This document shows positions 21,461 through 31,646 of a DNA stretch of 64,000 nt, piece by piece (positions within the stretch are counted from its first letter, which is position 1; the number at the start of each line of letters is the position of its first letter). A program made the translations under genes and the position numbers. This DNA is from Sphagnum magellanicum (lineage: Eukaryota > Streptophyta > Sphagnopsida > Sphagnales > Sphagnaceae). The notes under the pieces were generated by a model. The model was not told where the DNA came from, searched no databases, and saw only the letters and a program-made list of their open reading frames with translations. The stretch is from contig CM038912.1 of NCBI GenBank assembly GCA_021904315.1, positions 24,278,949-24,342,948 of the forward strand, in the 5' to 3' direction.

Positions 21461-24400
21461 ATTTATTGGACAGCATGCTTATTCAACAGAAGTTGAAGGT
21501 CTCTTATAATTAGGGTTGAATCTTGTAGGTAAGGTCAGTTTGTAGTTAGTCTCACCTGCCACATTGGTCAGGCTTTTATGTGATGGCGTAATACAGCTCT
21601 TGGAACCATTTCACTTTGTTCAGCAATATACATCTATAATTGTCTTGCATTCACTGTTATTTGGGGAGGTTTACTTTTGTTGCAAGTGCTCCTACTTGGC
21701 TTTACTCATCAATATTTTTTTCTCATGTTGTGGGAAGTTCGAGGATCAACACAATACGTCCAATGTAGGTGTTGCGGAAACTGGAGATTGGTTGGAGAAA
21801 CAGAGTTGTCAATCCTCTGTGTTCCAATTGAGAATGTCTCTAAAAGCAATCTTGCAATAAGGTTGTGTGCTTGGTGTAGTGATTCTCCATAGCCATACAC
21901 TGCAGGCCAGAATATGCTTCAAACTCTAGGACAAATTTCAGACAATGTGGGACTTTCAGAATTGATGTGGCCCAAACCCTTGTTTGCTGTGGACATTCAA
22001 CCTGTGTCATTCAACATCATCATTCAGCAATCTGGTGACTGTATTCCTGTTATGAGTCCTCACTGCCCTTTGCCTTTCATGACTTCATTGGAATGCGTTC
22101 AACTGATAGAAATGTCAAGAAAGGAGTAAAAACCACAAGAAAACCTGACCCGGTTAAGTCCAAATGCAACAAGGATATGGCACATCCAGATTATAAGTAC
22201 ACCAGCAGATTTTTGTTAAACTGCTAGTGTGACTTCACAGGAGCAGAAAGGACTTTGGAGAATCACATCATTGCAAGGGACAAAAATGTACTACCTGGAA
22301 TAGTCAAGCCCCCTACCCATTCTGTCGGGTAAGGTGACAGTTGAGCCAGGTGATGAAGATTATGTCATATAATGAGGTCAAGAAAATGACATAATCTTCT
22401 GCCACCCCCGACCTTAATGTTGCTTAGAATCCACCTTCTGGATCAATGGTGTCAGTGAGCTTCCATGTGTGGAGAAACTAGAGCAGAGTGTGTTGTTGGG
22501 CTATTTAGGACCCTCTGGAGAAATGGTCACAACTTCCAGAGTACAACCCCATTTTGAAGGGGTGACAACGGGACACTGCATGGCTGCTGCTTCAGGAGCT
22601 TCAGAAGGTCAAGTGCGCCAAGGCAAAACCAAATAAAGAGAAGAATTCTAGATCCTTGAAAATTCAAAAACAATTATCATGGATTTGAGTGGACACAATC
22701 TGAGGTCCCTCAGAGAACAGGCTTACAAGTGTTGCTGCAAGGTTTGATTTTCAGGTGAGGAGGATTGGCCGTGTTGGAGGTGATGAGAAAAGAAGATTGT
22801 TGATAATGATAATGATGATACAAATGGACCAGGATTCACACCCCAGTTGCTGGTCTTGCTCAGAAACATTTGCTATATTTGCAATTTTAGGCAAACAAGG
22901 TGAAGAAGTATTTCCAGCTTAAAATTTGTTGGCTTGCAATTTGAGCAGGTTCACAAACTGGGTTCAAATTGCTCCATTGAAAAGGGGCACTCATTCTGCT
23001 GAAGGGATGTGAACAACAAAACCAAGTCCAATGGTGATGGGTACCATGCAACTTCCAGTTTTAAGGAATTCTATTGCTAGAATCCTCAACAATCCAGTGT
23101 AACAACTCAAGAACTGCACCAAATTGGAGGATTAGAAATGTAAACTCAAACTCCTTGATTAACATAGAGAAAGTTCCATGTGGGTAGTGTGGCCTTTGTG
23201 TGGGTGGGAGCCCAAGTGCAGGGAATGCTCACTAGGTGATGCAAGAAGAGCAATGACATTTATTTACCTGATGACACCATCTTCAGAGTTTCAAGGACTT
23301 TCTATTCCAACAACTGCTCAATTTCCTTTCAATCAGAAACTCACTGAACCGAACAACATATTATTCTAAAGCCTGCATCTCAATGACTTAGAATGATTGT
23401 TTTTATTGCATCTCTATATGTCGCTTATGCAGCAGCTGCCATAGTACTGAGGTTGGTCAGTCTATAAACACAAATTTTTACATCCAATTTCTACAACCCT
23501 TTTTCTTCAAATTTTTCAGATGAATGATTAATTTGCAAGGATGCCAAGAATTTGGCTAGAGTTATTGAAAATGAGCAAATATGTCATCAATGATCATCCC
23601 ACTCATATGTGAAGCATTCCACCATTTAGATGAGACTTTCTAATGTTAACACTAGTAATGCAATGTGATGGCTCATAAGGCTTTTATATGGCTTTCATTT
23701 TGGTGTTCTCGTTTTGATAAATAAATGCAATTGAAATGTAAGGTTCAAGTCCCTCTTTCCCATATTTGGCCCTTAAAATGAGTTCAGGTTTCTAGGTCAG
23801 AAGAGGGTCTTTGAAGCACTACTGGGAGGTCGACTTGGGTCATAACATTTCGTGATCCTCCTTTCAATTGCTTTGATTTTCTATCTTATGTAAATAACAA
23901 AGCATTGTGGATTTTTTTAAAATCAAGAGAATAGTTCAATGATTGGGTTTTTTTTTGGGAGGGGGGGGAGGGTGAGGGGGAGTCGAGTGGAATGCACACC
24001 GTCCGAGCACAAAAGAGGAAAAGAAACGAAAAGTTACCAAGTGCAAAAATAGTTACAATAAGATCCTACCCTCACAAGGTAAGTGACAATACCATATAAT
24101 GCAAGTAGCTTGCCACTCACTTCTAAATGCTAGCCCATGTCCCTTAATGAAAAAAATAAAATAAAATTACATCTTCTTTTGGAAGACCTCATGTAGTACA
24201 CAAAGTAACATTGAAGTACTAAGTAAATTCATGACTTGTCTTATTTTCAAAGTTTTGAACATTCTTAAGGTCTAGGTGACCATGAATGTAGTATACGACA
24301 TTCTACTTGTTGCCCTTAGTTGCTATGTGGCTGGTTTGGGTTGGATGTGACAAAGTATCTTAGGATTTTGTATGGTGGGTATTGCGAGAGTGTTGAGTTA

Positions 24401-26556
24401 CTTGAAGGCGAGTTAGAAGAGGCTGGTTACTTTGATCTAGTATAGTTTTAGATTGCATTTAGTAATGTTTATTTCTTTTGTTGGGAATCATTACATTTGA
24501 AGCTAGAATTTGCTTTTCACAGAATAAAAAAGTTGACATTTAATATATTTCAACATTAGTCTCGCAATATCTATCTGCATATCATTATCTAACTAATTAC
24601 AAATTTCGTTATACTCATATTCTAATGTATATAAAGTTGACTATTTGCCCAACACTCATTGGAACTTGAGAGAGGTGGGAGGGTGAATAGTTTGTTACAT
24701 TTCCTTCTTCCAACACTCTTTTCCCCAGTCTGGAAAAGGAAAATCTTGAAGACAGATAAAATGAACCAGCAAATTTCTACAGAAGTGAACAAGATTGGCT
24801 TAGGTCCAAAATAAACATCTGGAAGTAAACCCCCAAAAAACATTTTTAGAAAAAAAACGGTAGTGTAAGTTTAAATTGAAAACTTGATAACCTTGTTGTA
24901 GCTAAAATTGCCCTGGGTCCATAATCATTGGCATTGACATTTTTGTGATTATTTGCAGGAGTTGCCATGCCCATTAGCATCACTTGATCTTGTTGATGCT
25001 ACAAGAAGATTGTTATGTTTATTTATATTCTCACTCAAAGCTGACGATCACATCGAATGTTTTCTATGAAGATTGATCCTTGGATCTCAAGGATGGAGTT
25101 CAACTCCTTTATCATCAAGGGACACCAAGCTACCTCACTTGTTTAAGGGGTGATCAAGGTTGGGTAAGGGGGGAAAATTCAGGAAGGAAGGTGTTTTTCA
25201 TGCTCACTAGTTTAATTTGATTTGATTTTTTTTCTTTTCCTTGAACTTATCATTCAATATGTCCAAACTATCTTAAATAGCGTGCTAGGGAAGGCAAAAA
25301 GTTGTGTCTAGTTGTGTGGTGTAATTATGTTTATTTTTTGCCTCCAACTTTCGCTCTTTTTTTGCAGTTCTGAAAAGTTGTGATAACTTAATGCATTTGT
25401 GACTCTCACAATCCTATCTTCTGCACAAAACAAAAGGCACATCAACTTCACAACAGGTTTGCAGGAGGTAAATTAACAAATTCAAGGTTTCAAGTTTCAA
25501 CCCCCCTAAATATACCTAAGAAAATGCCAAATTCAGGATGTGTCCAACATGGGAAGTCTAGTAAGATCAAATTTAGTCTCCCACTGCATAGTAGGTTAAA
25601 GTTTCAGCTTTGTGAACATAATTAGGGAATGTCAATATTAGGAGATGGTGAAACTGTTTTCACAATGTGGAGACTAGATTTTGGTTCTGAAGGAAAAAAT
25701 AACAAAACAAGCAGAAGATCAAAGAGAAAGAGAAGAAAAAACAATCAAGAAAAGAAAATGAAATGACTAATATGTTTGTGAGGGCGGGTAAAAAAAGAGG
25801 GTAGTGACAAAGTGGGAATTTTTTGAAACAACAAAACTTCATCCAACCAGTGAAACTTAGAATAGATTCCATCAAATTGGTGCATTGGTATGATGGAACT
25901 CATTAAATCAACACCAATGCACCAATAAGTAAAGAGGTTTGGCACAAGTAAAAGTTTAGCCAAAAAATGTTATTGGTTTTGTCAAGAGATAAAAGTTTAG
26001 TCAAAAAATTAAAAGATTTTGCCAAGGGATGAAGGTTTACTAAAAAAAAAATAGAAAGGTTTTGTTAAGAATTAATGTTTAGCTTGAAAATAGATATTTT
26101 GGTCAAGATATAGAAGTTTAACAAAGAAAAGATAAAAGTTTTGCAAGGGAGAAATAAAAGTTTTGGCAAGAGGTAGAAAAAACATAGAGGTTTAACTAAA
26201 AATAAAAAGATTTTGTCAAAAGGTACACATATTTAGTCATAAAAATATATAAGTTTTGTCAAGAATCAAAGGTTTAACCAAAAGAGATTAAAGCATTTGC
26301 TTAAAGGATAAAAGTTTAGCCAATAAAAAAATAGAGAATAGATACATAGGTAGGAGGCGGGGTCAGTTGTTAGTTGGTAGGTAGGGCCAGGTCAATAGGG
26401 TAACTTGGTGGAAACATACTATGAAGGTCAAGGTTGAGAACAGCCCCAAAAAAATTCATTTCGTCAAAATTTTTAAAAAGTTAGCTAATTGAAGTTGGAT
26501 GAATAAATGTAGCCCATCTCATGGATAGAACAGATAATTGGTGCATTGGTGGGTGA
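21461..26556 (+). repeat. 3' flank of copy B (duplication unit tail)
   Basis: No confident gene. The sequence aligns almost throughout with the C and D tails. Compared with C it lacks about 1.35 kb at about 22133 (joined ...CACAAGAAA / ACCTGACCC...) and about 270 bp at about 24291, the latter at a GAATG microhomology. Contents: a 63-codon ORF at 23178-23369 also open in C and D; a G-rich run at about 23956-23987; and a degenerate minisatellite from 25925. It could hold 3' UTR or non-coding transcripts, but nothing in the sequence shows this. Confidence 0.65.
25925..26340. repeat. Degenerate minisatellite, units of about 40 bp (B tail)
   Basis: About ten degenerate copies of a phrase like GTTTTGTCAAGAGATAAAAG followed by TTTAGCCAAAAAA. 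The same array stands at the same place in the C tail (about 37680-38090), so it predates that duplication. Confidence 0.7.
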
Positions 26557-28414
26557 TGGTTCACTTTGGGCCAATTTTGCAAGGTTGTTGAAGGGGGATG
26601 CCACTTAAGTCCATGACAGGTGTGGTGAGGACATTATTTACCACATTAGTTGGTCCTCTTTAGTATGTCAGGTGTTGTTCACGTTAAAGAGTACGAACTA
26701 GTGCAGAAGCTGGAATCAAAGAAAGGGTTAGAGTGTGTGGTACTAGAAAAGCCATTTGTGATAATCACCTGTGCCATAGGCATCACAAAAGTGGAAGCTG
26801 CAAGCAAAACACTAAACAAGATGAACAAATTAAATTTGGAACGGCCTGGAATAGATTCTGACCATTGGGTTCCTGGACGACTCTATACACACTACCCCAA
26901 ACTAAAATAAAGTTGAAATAATTTTTTACAATATCACCTAGAAGTAGTCAAACCTAAAGACTTGAAGAGGCCCACAACTTTATACTTATCAACTCTGTGG
27001 TGACAATGCAAAGGGAGGTAGATGTCAATGAAACAATGATTGCATGGGGGTATATGCAAATGCATTAGGGCAAAGGAATAGGGGCACTTCCTTGGCAAGG
27101 ATGCATAGTTCTCCAAGGGAGACATAATTTCTCTCTGAAGAAGGAGGATTCTTAGAGTGTTGAAAAAGTTGGGAAGTCTTTAGGGGAGGTTGGTTGCCCC
27201 CAGGAAAAGATAGTTCCCCAAGGGAGGGAGGTTGCTTTGGGGGAGAGGCAGGTTGCCCTAAGCAAATATTCATGCCTCAGGGAGAGGATGTGTTGGGTGA
27301 TTGTTTTTGAGATAACTTTATGTGTTTTCATTGAGAACATTGTCTTTCCCCTGAAAGGGGAGGAATGGTTTGTTTCCTTAAGGAGGTATCTGAATGTGTA
27401 CGTTGTTTGGAGCTGAGAAGTGGGATGGGTAATGGTGGGCAAATGAAAAAAAAGACTTGGAAATTTAGTAGGGCAACGTTGGGATTTTGCGAAGCAGAGC
27501 AAGTTGAGGCAAGTGATGGCTCATGTTTAATCAAACCGGGGCAACCTGGTTTAGTTAACCAAAGAGGGCTTATTAAGCAAAAGCAAGACCATGGGCCTCT
27601 AGGTCAAGTCATCAATGTCGGCTTGAGTGAACCAACCGCCCTGACTACAGTAGTTCCATTTTGAATGGAGGGCGATTCATCCACCGACTTTGGGTTAGCC
27701 AACCACTTACAACAGGTTCATTTTGAGTGGGTTTTAAAAAATCCCCTTTTATGACTTTTTTTTGAAACTTGTTTTACAAACCTGCCAGCCCATTTTAAGG
27801 CCTGCAACCCTTCTTCCTCTTTGCTTTGCATTTTTGGTGGGCCTAACACTCTAGTGTCAAGTGTTTCTAGGAGCAACGCACATAACTCCATCTCCAGTGC
27901 CATCACTCGTATTAATGTGAGCTCCATCATGCCATTGCCATCACTTATGTCGCCAGGTACATTCTACACCCTACTTCCTTCTGTTAGTTTGTTTATTTGC
28001 TTTTAAGTCTTTAGATTTGACTACTTCTCTGTGATATTGTAAAAGATTGTTTAAACTTTGTTTCAGTTTGGGCTAGTGTGTATAAAGTAGTCCAGGAACC
28101 CAATAATAGTCAGAACGTATTCCACGCCGTTCCACATTTAATTTGTTTTTCTCGTTCAGTGTTTGCCTGCAGCTTCCACTTTTGTGATGCCTATGGCACA
28201 GGTGATTATCACAACTGACTTTGCTAGTACCACACACTGTAACCCTTTCTTTGATTCCAGCTTTTGCGCTAGTGGATACTTTTTAAACTCAACAACACCT
28301 GACATACTAAAGAAACCTAATGTGATAAATAATGTCCCCACCCCACGTGTCACGGACTTGAGTGGCATCTTCCCCCCCCCTGACTAACCTTGCAAAATTG
28401 CAACAGTGGTCCAT
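26557..28414. mobile_element. Transposon with long terminal inverted repeats (about 410 bp)
   Basis: 26557-26967 and 28001-28414 are inverted copies of each other. Reading inward, both pass through TTTTGCAAGG, GATGCCACT, AGTATGTCAGGTGTTGTT, GTGATAATCACCTGTGCC, CCCAAACT and GTCAAA-CTAAAGACTT. Both arms translate to similar peptides (QKLESKKGL then VIITCAIGITKVEAA), but this reflects the repeat, not proven coding. The core (about 1.03 kb) has no transposase. Long TIRs without a transposase fit a non-autonomous MULE or foldback element. The C tail has a deleted left arm (38352-38430) and a full right arm (41050-41420); D keeps only the inner left arm (50594-50715). Confidence 0.75.
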
Positions 28415-28765
28415 TTGATATGTATTCAGATGGAATTGTCATTTGCTTATTACCAGTAAGTACCCATGAGTTTTCCCCACTTCGGGAAAAACAATTTGGA
28501 AAAATTAGGGATTTTCCGGTTTTTAGTGGAAATTCAAGAAGAAAAAACCGCTGATTTTTTGGAAAATCCGCAAGTTCAGCTACCTGACAAAATTATAAAA
28601 AACCCTGCTTACTACACTATTTTGGGTTTGTCGAAGTTCAATGAAGTACCATTTGAGACGAATTTGGTGTGGAAAATGTACTTGATGAACATGAGAAAAA
28701 AATTGAAAAGGTACAAAGCTCTCGCCCTTAATGCTAAACGTGTTATTGTCAATTGATTTAACAGT
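28415..28765 (+). other. Segment present before C but absent before D, with a 96-codon ORF
   Basis: In D the right TIR passes directly into GTCAGGAGCTAGGG, while here about 370 bp intervene. It holds an ATG-started ORF (28466-28756, 96 aa) with a Lys-rich end (MRKKLKRYKALALNAKR). The ORF is not recognised. It is either a small insertion or a deletion in D. Confidence 0.4.
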
Positions 28766-28994
28766 TCCAGGCTACTGTCAGGAGCTAGGGCATCACTTTG
28801 CAACTTCTGGCCCATTTGGTTTGATAGCCTCTACTTCCTCGTTCTCCATATTTGAAGTTGGGGACCGCTGATCCACTCTGGAATCTTCACGCGCATTCTG
28901 CAATTTTCAAGAGAAGATTAAGAAGTGAGTAGCAAAATCGGTAGTCTTCTCTTCACCTCTCTTTGTTGAAGTAGCGTTCTTACCTTACGTGACC
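28766..28994 (+). promoter_or_regulatory. Proximal promoter/5' leader of copy C
   Basis: From GTCAGGAGCTAGGGCATCAC to the start codon this aligns with D (41421-41639), and its last 150 bp align with B. A TGA at 28990-28992, just before the start codon, is out of frame. No TATA box is evident. Confidence 0.45.
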
Positions 28995-31646
28995 ATGGCT
29001 TCAACTTCCCCCGCCACAACAACAAAGCAGCAAGCGAATACATATCTCGTGGAGCCAACAACATCGGATGACGAGACTCAGGTCATGGCAGCAACTTCAG
29101 TAGTCACAACAAAGCAGCAGCCGATTTTTGATCTCCTGGAGGCAACGAAATCGGATGAAGAGGCGAAGGCTGCTGCAGCAACTTCGGAAGCCACAACCAA
29201 CCACCAGGCGAATTTGGATCTGATGGAGGCAGCGAAATCGGATGGCGAGGCGAAGGCCATTACAACAACATCGGTAGCCACAACAAACGAGCAGGCGAAT
29301 TTGGATCTCCTAGAGGCAGCGCAATCGGATGACGAGGCGAAGGCTGTTGCAGCGCTAACTCAGTCGGGCGTGGATGTCAACTGCCGTGGAAATACGATCT
29401 TCCAATTCACGCCACTGATAACGGCTATTCAATCACAGAGCCTGAAGGTTGCACGGGTCTTGTTAGCGGATCCCAGAGTCGACGTGAATGCAGCTGATAC
29501 CGTGGGTCTAACTGCTTTGCATCGAAGTCGGAACAAACTTCTACCAGCAATAATCGACTCCCAAAGGACGGATATAAATTGGAACCCCGTTAACGAGATT
29601 GGTCGAACACCAGTCCATACCTTCTCAAGGTTTCATGCTCCAAAATGCATAGAGAAGCTCAGCACAATCGAATCAGTGAACTTCTTAGCAAGATCCATTG
29701 ATGGGTTCACGGCATTACATGAAGTGGCAGAACGCGAATCACCTTTTCCAGCTTGGTTTGGAAAAACATCTGAAGAGACTAGGTGCAAATATGTCGATGG
29801 ACTGTTCAAATTGCTTGAAGCGAGAGGCCATAACTTGGTCACGTTTGTGAATGTCACAGATATTCTAAACCGATCTGCGCTGCACTACTTAGCAGAAGAA
29901 GGATCCGTAAAAATGCTGAAGCTCTTGTTGGAAAAGTGCCCTACAGGTATGAGTGTCACTGGTGTTGACTGTCATGGTTTTACACCACTTCATTTGGCTG
30001 TTCGAAGGGGACACACAGACATGGTAGAATTGCTTCTTCACCTGCCGAGCATGGATGCCAATATCGGCGCTACTGTAAATAAGTCCCCTCCGAGCGGACT
30101 CAAGCCATGGGAGTCCGATCATTTTGATATGTGTAGGCCAAATTTGTTCTTAAAAGCACCCAAGGAGCCACCCCCTGCAGGCAACCTCACACCTCTACAT
30201 TTCGCTGTCATGGATGGGCACACGGAAATAGTGGATCTCCTTCTGAAGTGGCCAGGGATCCATGTTGCTCCCTTGGACACGACAGGACTTTCACCATTCC
30301 ACTATTCTATACAGAATGGACACTCGGGGGTGCTCAAGCTGTTGCTAGAGAAATTAGAGAATGTAGGAGAGCCGTTCACGTTCTGCGACGAATGGCTTGG
30401 ACCACTTGACCATTCTATACAGAAAGGTCACTTGGAGGTGGTGAAGCTGTTGGTAGAGAAAGCGAAGCCATTCCAGCTCGACAACCACAAGCAGCAAATG
30501 AGTATGTTTGAGAACTTACTCAGTGTGGCCACAGAGCATAATAAGAAGGAAATAGCACTTCAACTCTTGCAGATATTAGGTTTGAGAACACAAACATTTG
30601 CTCAAACTAGCACCCAATCTTCGAGCCATGAGAGCATGTTATTAGCTGTAGCTGCAAGCAACAATTACTTCACAATCATCCGATATGTTTTGAAGTGGCA
30701 TCCAGAGGTGGATGCAAATGCTTCAATTAAATTGGTTGCTCACCCAGACCTGGTCGCCTCACCTCTTCATTTCGCTGCTCTGGGAGGCCATGTGGAAGCT
30801 GTAAGAGAACTTTTGAAACATCACAACCTAGATGTAAATGCCAAGGACAACAAGAAGAGGACGCCATTGTTGTGTGCTATTAAAGAAGACAAATTGGGAG
30901 TCGTGAAAGCCTTGTGTTTTGATGATCCAGGAAATCGCATCAGGGCCACCGAAGAATATACAGATGGCCGAACTCCCATCCAAATTGCTACAGAAGCCAA
31001 CATGAAAGAGATTGAGAAGGTGTTGCTAGAGCGACCAGAGGTGAAAGATTTCGTCGACAGATTATATAGGGATAGGCAAGTGTTTGTGGATGCTGCAAAT
31101 GCTCTTCTGGTTGGTGCAGCATTGATTGCAAGCGTCACTTTTGCAGGTTGGTTACAACCCCCTCTAGGCTACATTCCAGACTACGAGTTCTCACAACCCT
31201 TTCCAGCCCCACCTCAGACACCAGAATCATATGCTGCAGTGAAGAACCACGCAACTGTCAAGGCATTTTGGGTGTTCAACAGCCTCTCTTTCTTTTTCGC
31301 CATTGCAACAGTCTTGGCGGGTGCAGATGCAGCCTTGCCAAACCTCCGAGAGGACTTCATTGGAAGACGAGTCAAATCAGTAGAGAGAGCCCTCATACGA
31401 GCTACCATTCTTTTAGTGATCTCGGTGGTTTGTGTGCTTGGTGCTTTTGCAAGTGCTGGCTTTGCAGCGCTTCCTCCTCTCCTAAAATACGATACTAGCA
31501 TGATCATCACAGTTTGTTTAGGTGGAACAATTTGCATGCTCACTCTTGCAAAAATCATATGGAAACTGTCAACCCCAATTCGCATGCGATTCCTAAAGAC
31601 TTCAACAACAATGACAGCTGGTGGTCATGCAACTGGTTTACCATGA
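28995..31646 (+). CDS. Ankyrin repeat/PGG-domain membrane protein, copy C (883 aa, intact)
   Basis: A single exon from ATG 28995 (ACC ATG GCT context) to TGA at 31644-31646. Residues 4-120 are four N-terminal repeats, one more than B, which accounts for the 30-residue length difference. The ankyrin region keeps TPLHLAVRRGH, TPLHFAVMDGH and SPLHFAALGGH; the last about 190 residues carry the PGG domain with QPPLGY and four membrane helices and are nearly identical to B. The middle ankyrin repeats differ most between B and C (for example AKPFQLDNHKQQ against GEPFTPLNYEKQ), the part expected to contact partners. Same inferred role as B. This copy is followed by about 7 kb of duplicated tail plus inserted elements. 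Confidence 0.93.
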   Translation: MASTSPATTTKQQANTYLVEPTTSDDETQVMAATSVVTTKQQPIFDLLEATKSDEEAKAAAATSEATTNHQANLDLMEAAKSDGEAKAITTTSVATTNEQANLDLLEAAQSDDEAKAVAALTQSGVDVNCRGNTIFQFTPLITAIQSQSLKVARVLLADPRVDVNAADTVGLTALHRSRNKLLPAIIDSQRTDINWNPVNEIGRTPVHTFSRFHAPKCIEKLSTIESVNFLARSIDGFTALHEVAERESPFPAWFGKTSEETRCKYVDGLFKLLEARGHNLVTFVNVTDILNRSALHYLAEEGSVKMLKLLLEKCPTGMSVTGVDCHGFTPLHLAVRRGHTDMVELLLHLPSMDANIGATVNKSPPSGLKPWESDHFDMCRPNLFLKAPKEPPPAGNLTPLHFAVMDGHTEIVDLLLKWPGIHVAPLDTTGLSPFHYSIQNGHSGVLKLLLEKLENVGEPFTFCDEWLGPLDHSIQKGHLEVVKLLVEKAKPFQLDNHKQQMSMFENLLSVATEHNKKEIALQLLQILGLRTQTFAQTSTQSSSHESMLLAVAASNNYFTIIRYVLKWHPEVDANASIKLVAHPDLVASPLHFAALGGHVEAVRELLKHHNLDVNAKDNKKRTPLLCAIKEDKLGVVKALCFDDPGNRIRATEEYTDGRTPIQIATEANMKEIEKVLLERPEVKDFVDRLYRDRQVFVDAANALLVGAALIASVTFAGWLQPPLGYIPDYEFSQPFPAPPQTPESYAAVKNHATVKAFWVFNSLSFFFAIATVLAGADAALPNLREDFIGRRVKSVERALIRATILLVISVVCVLGAFASAGFAALPPLLKYDTSMIITVCLGGTICMLTLAKIIWKLSTPIRMRFLKTSTTMTAGGHATGLP
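29004..29354 (+). repeat. In-frame tandem repeat, 4 units (copy C N-terminus)
   Basis: One 90-nt unit (with an extra Thr) and three 87-nt units. The first two are the most divergent (TYLVEPTTSDDETQVMAA; IFDLLEATKSDEEAKAAAA); the last two match B and A closely. D has the same four-unit order, so B lost one unit or C and D share a gain. Confidence 0.88.

Noticed and set aside
23751-23772. GGTTCAAGTCCCTCTTTCCCA, like the T-arm and 3' end of a plastid tRNA-Leu (also at about 35219 and 47643)
   Set aside because: No D-arm, anticodon arm or acceptor partner upstream; probably chance or a tiny plastid-derived scrap.
26650-26910. 86-codon ORF with a similar peptide encoded on the opposite strand at 28156-28368
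   Set aside because: The resemblance is explained by the terminal inverted repeats, and neither frame extends beyond the arms.
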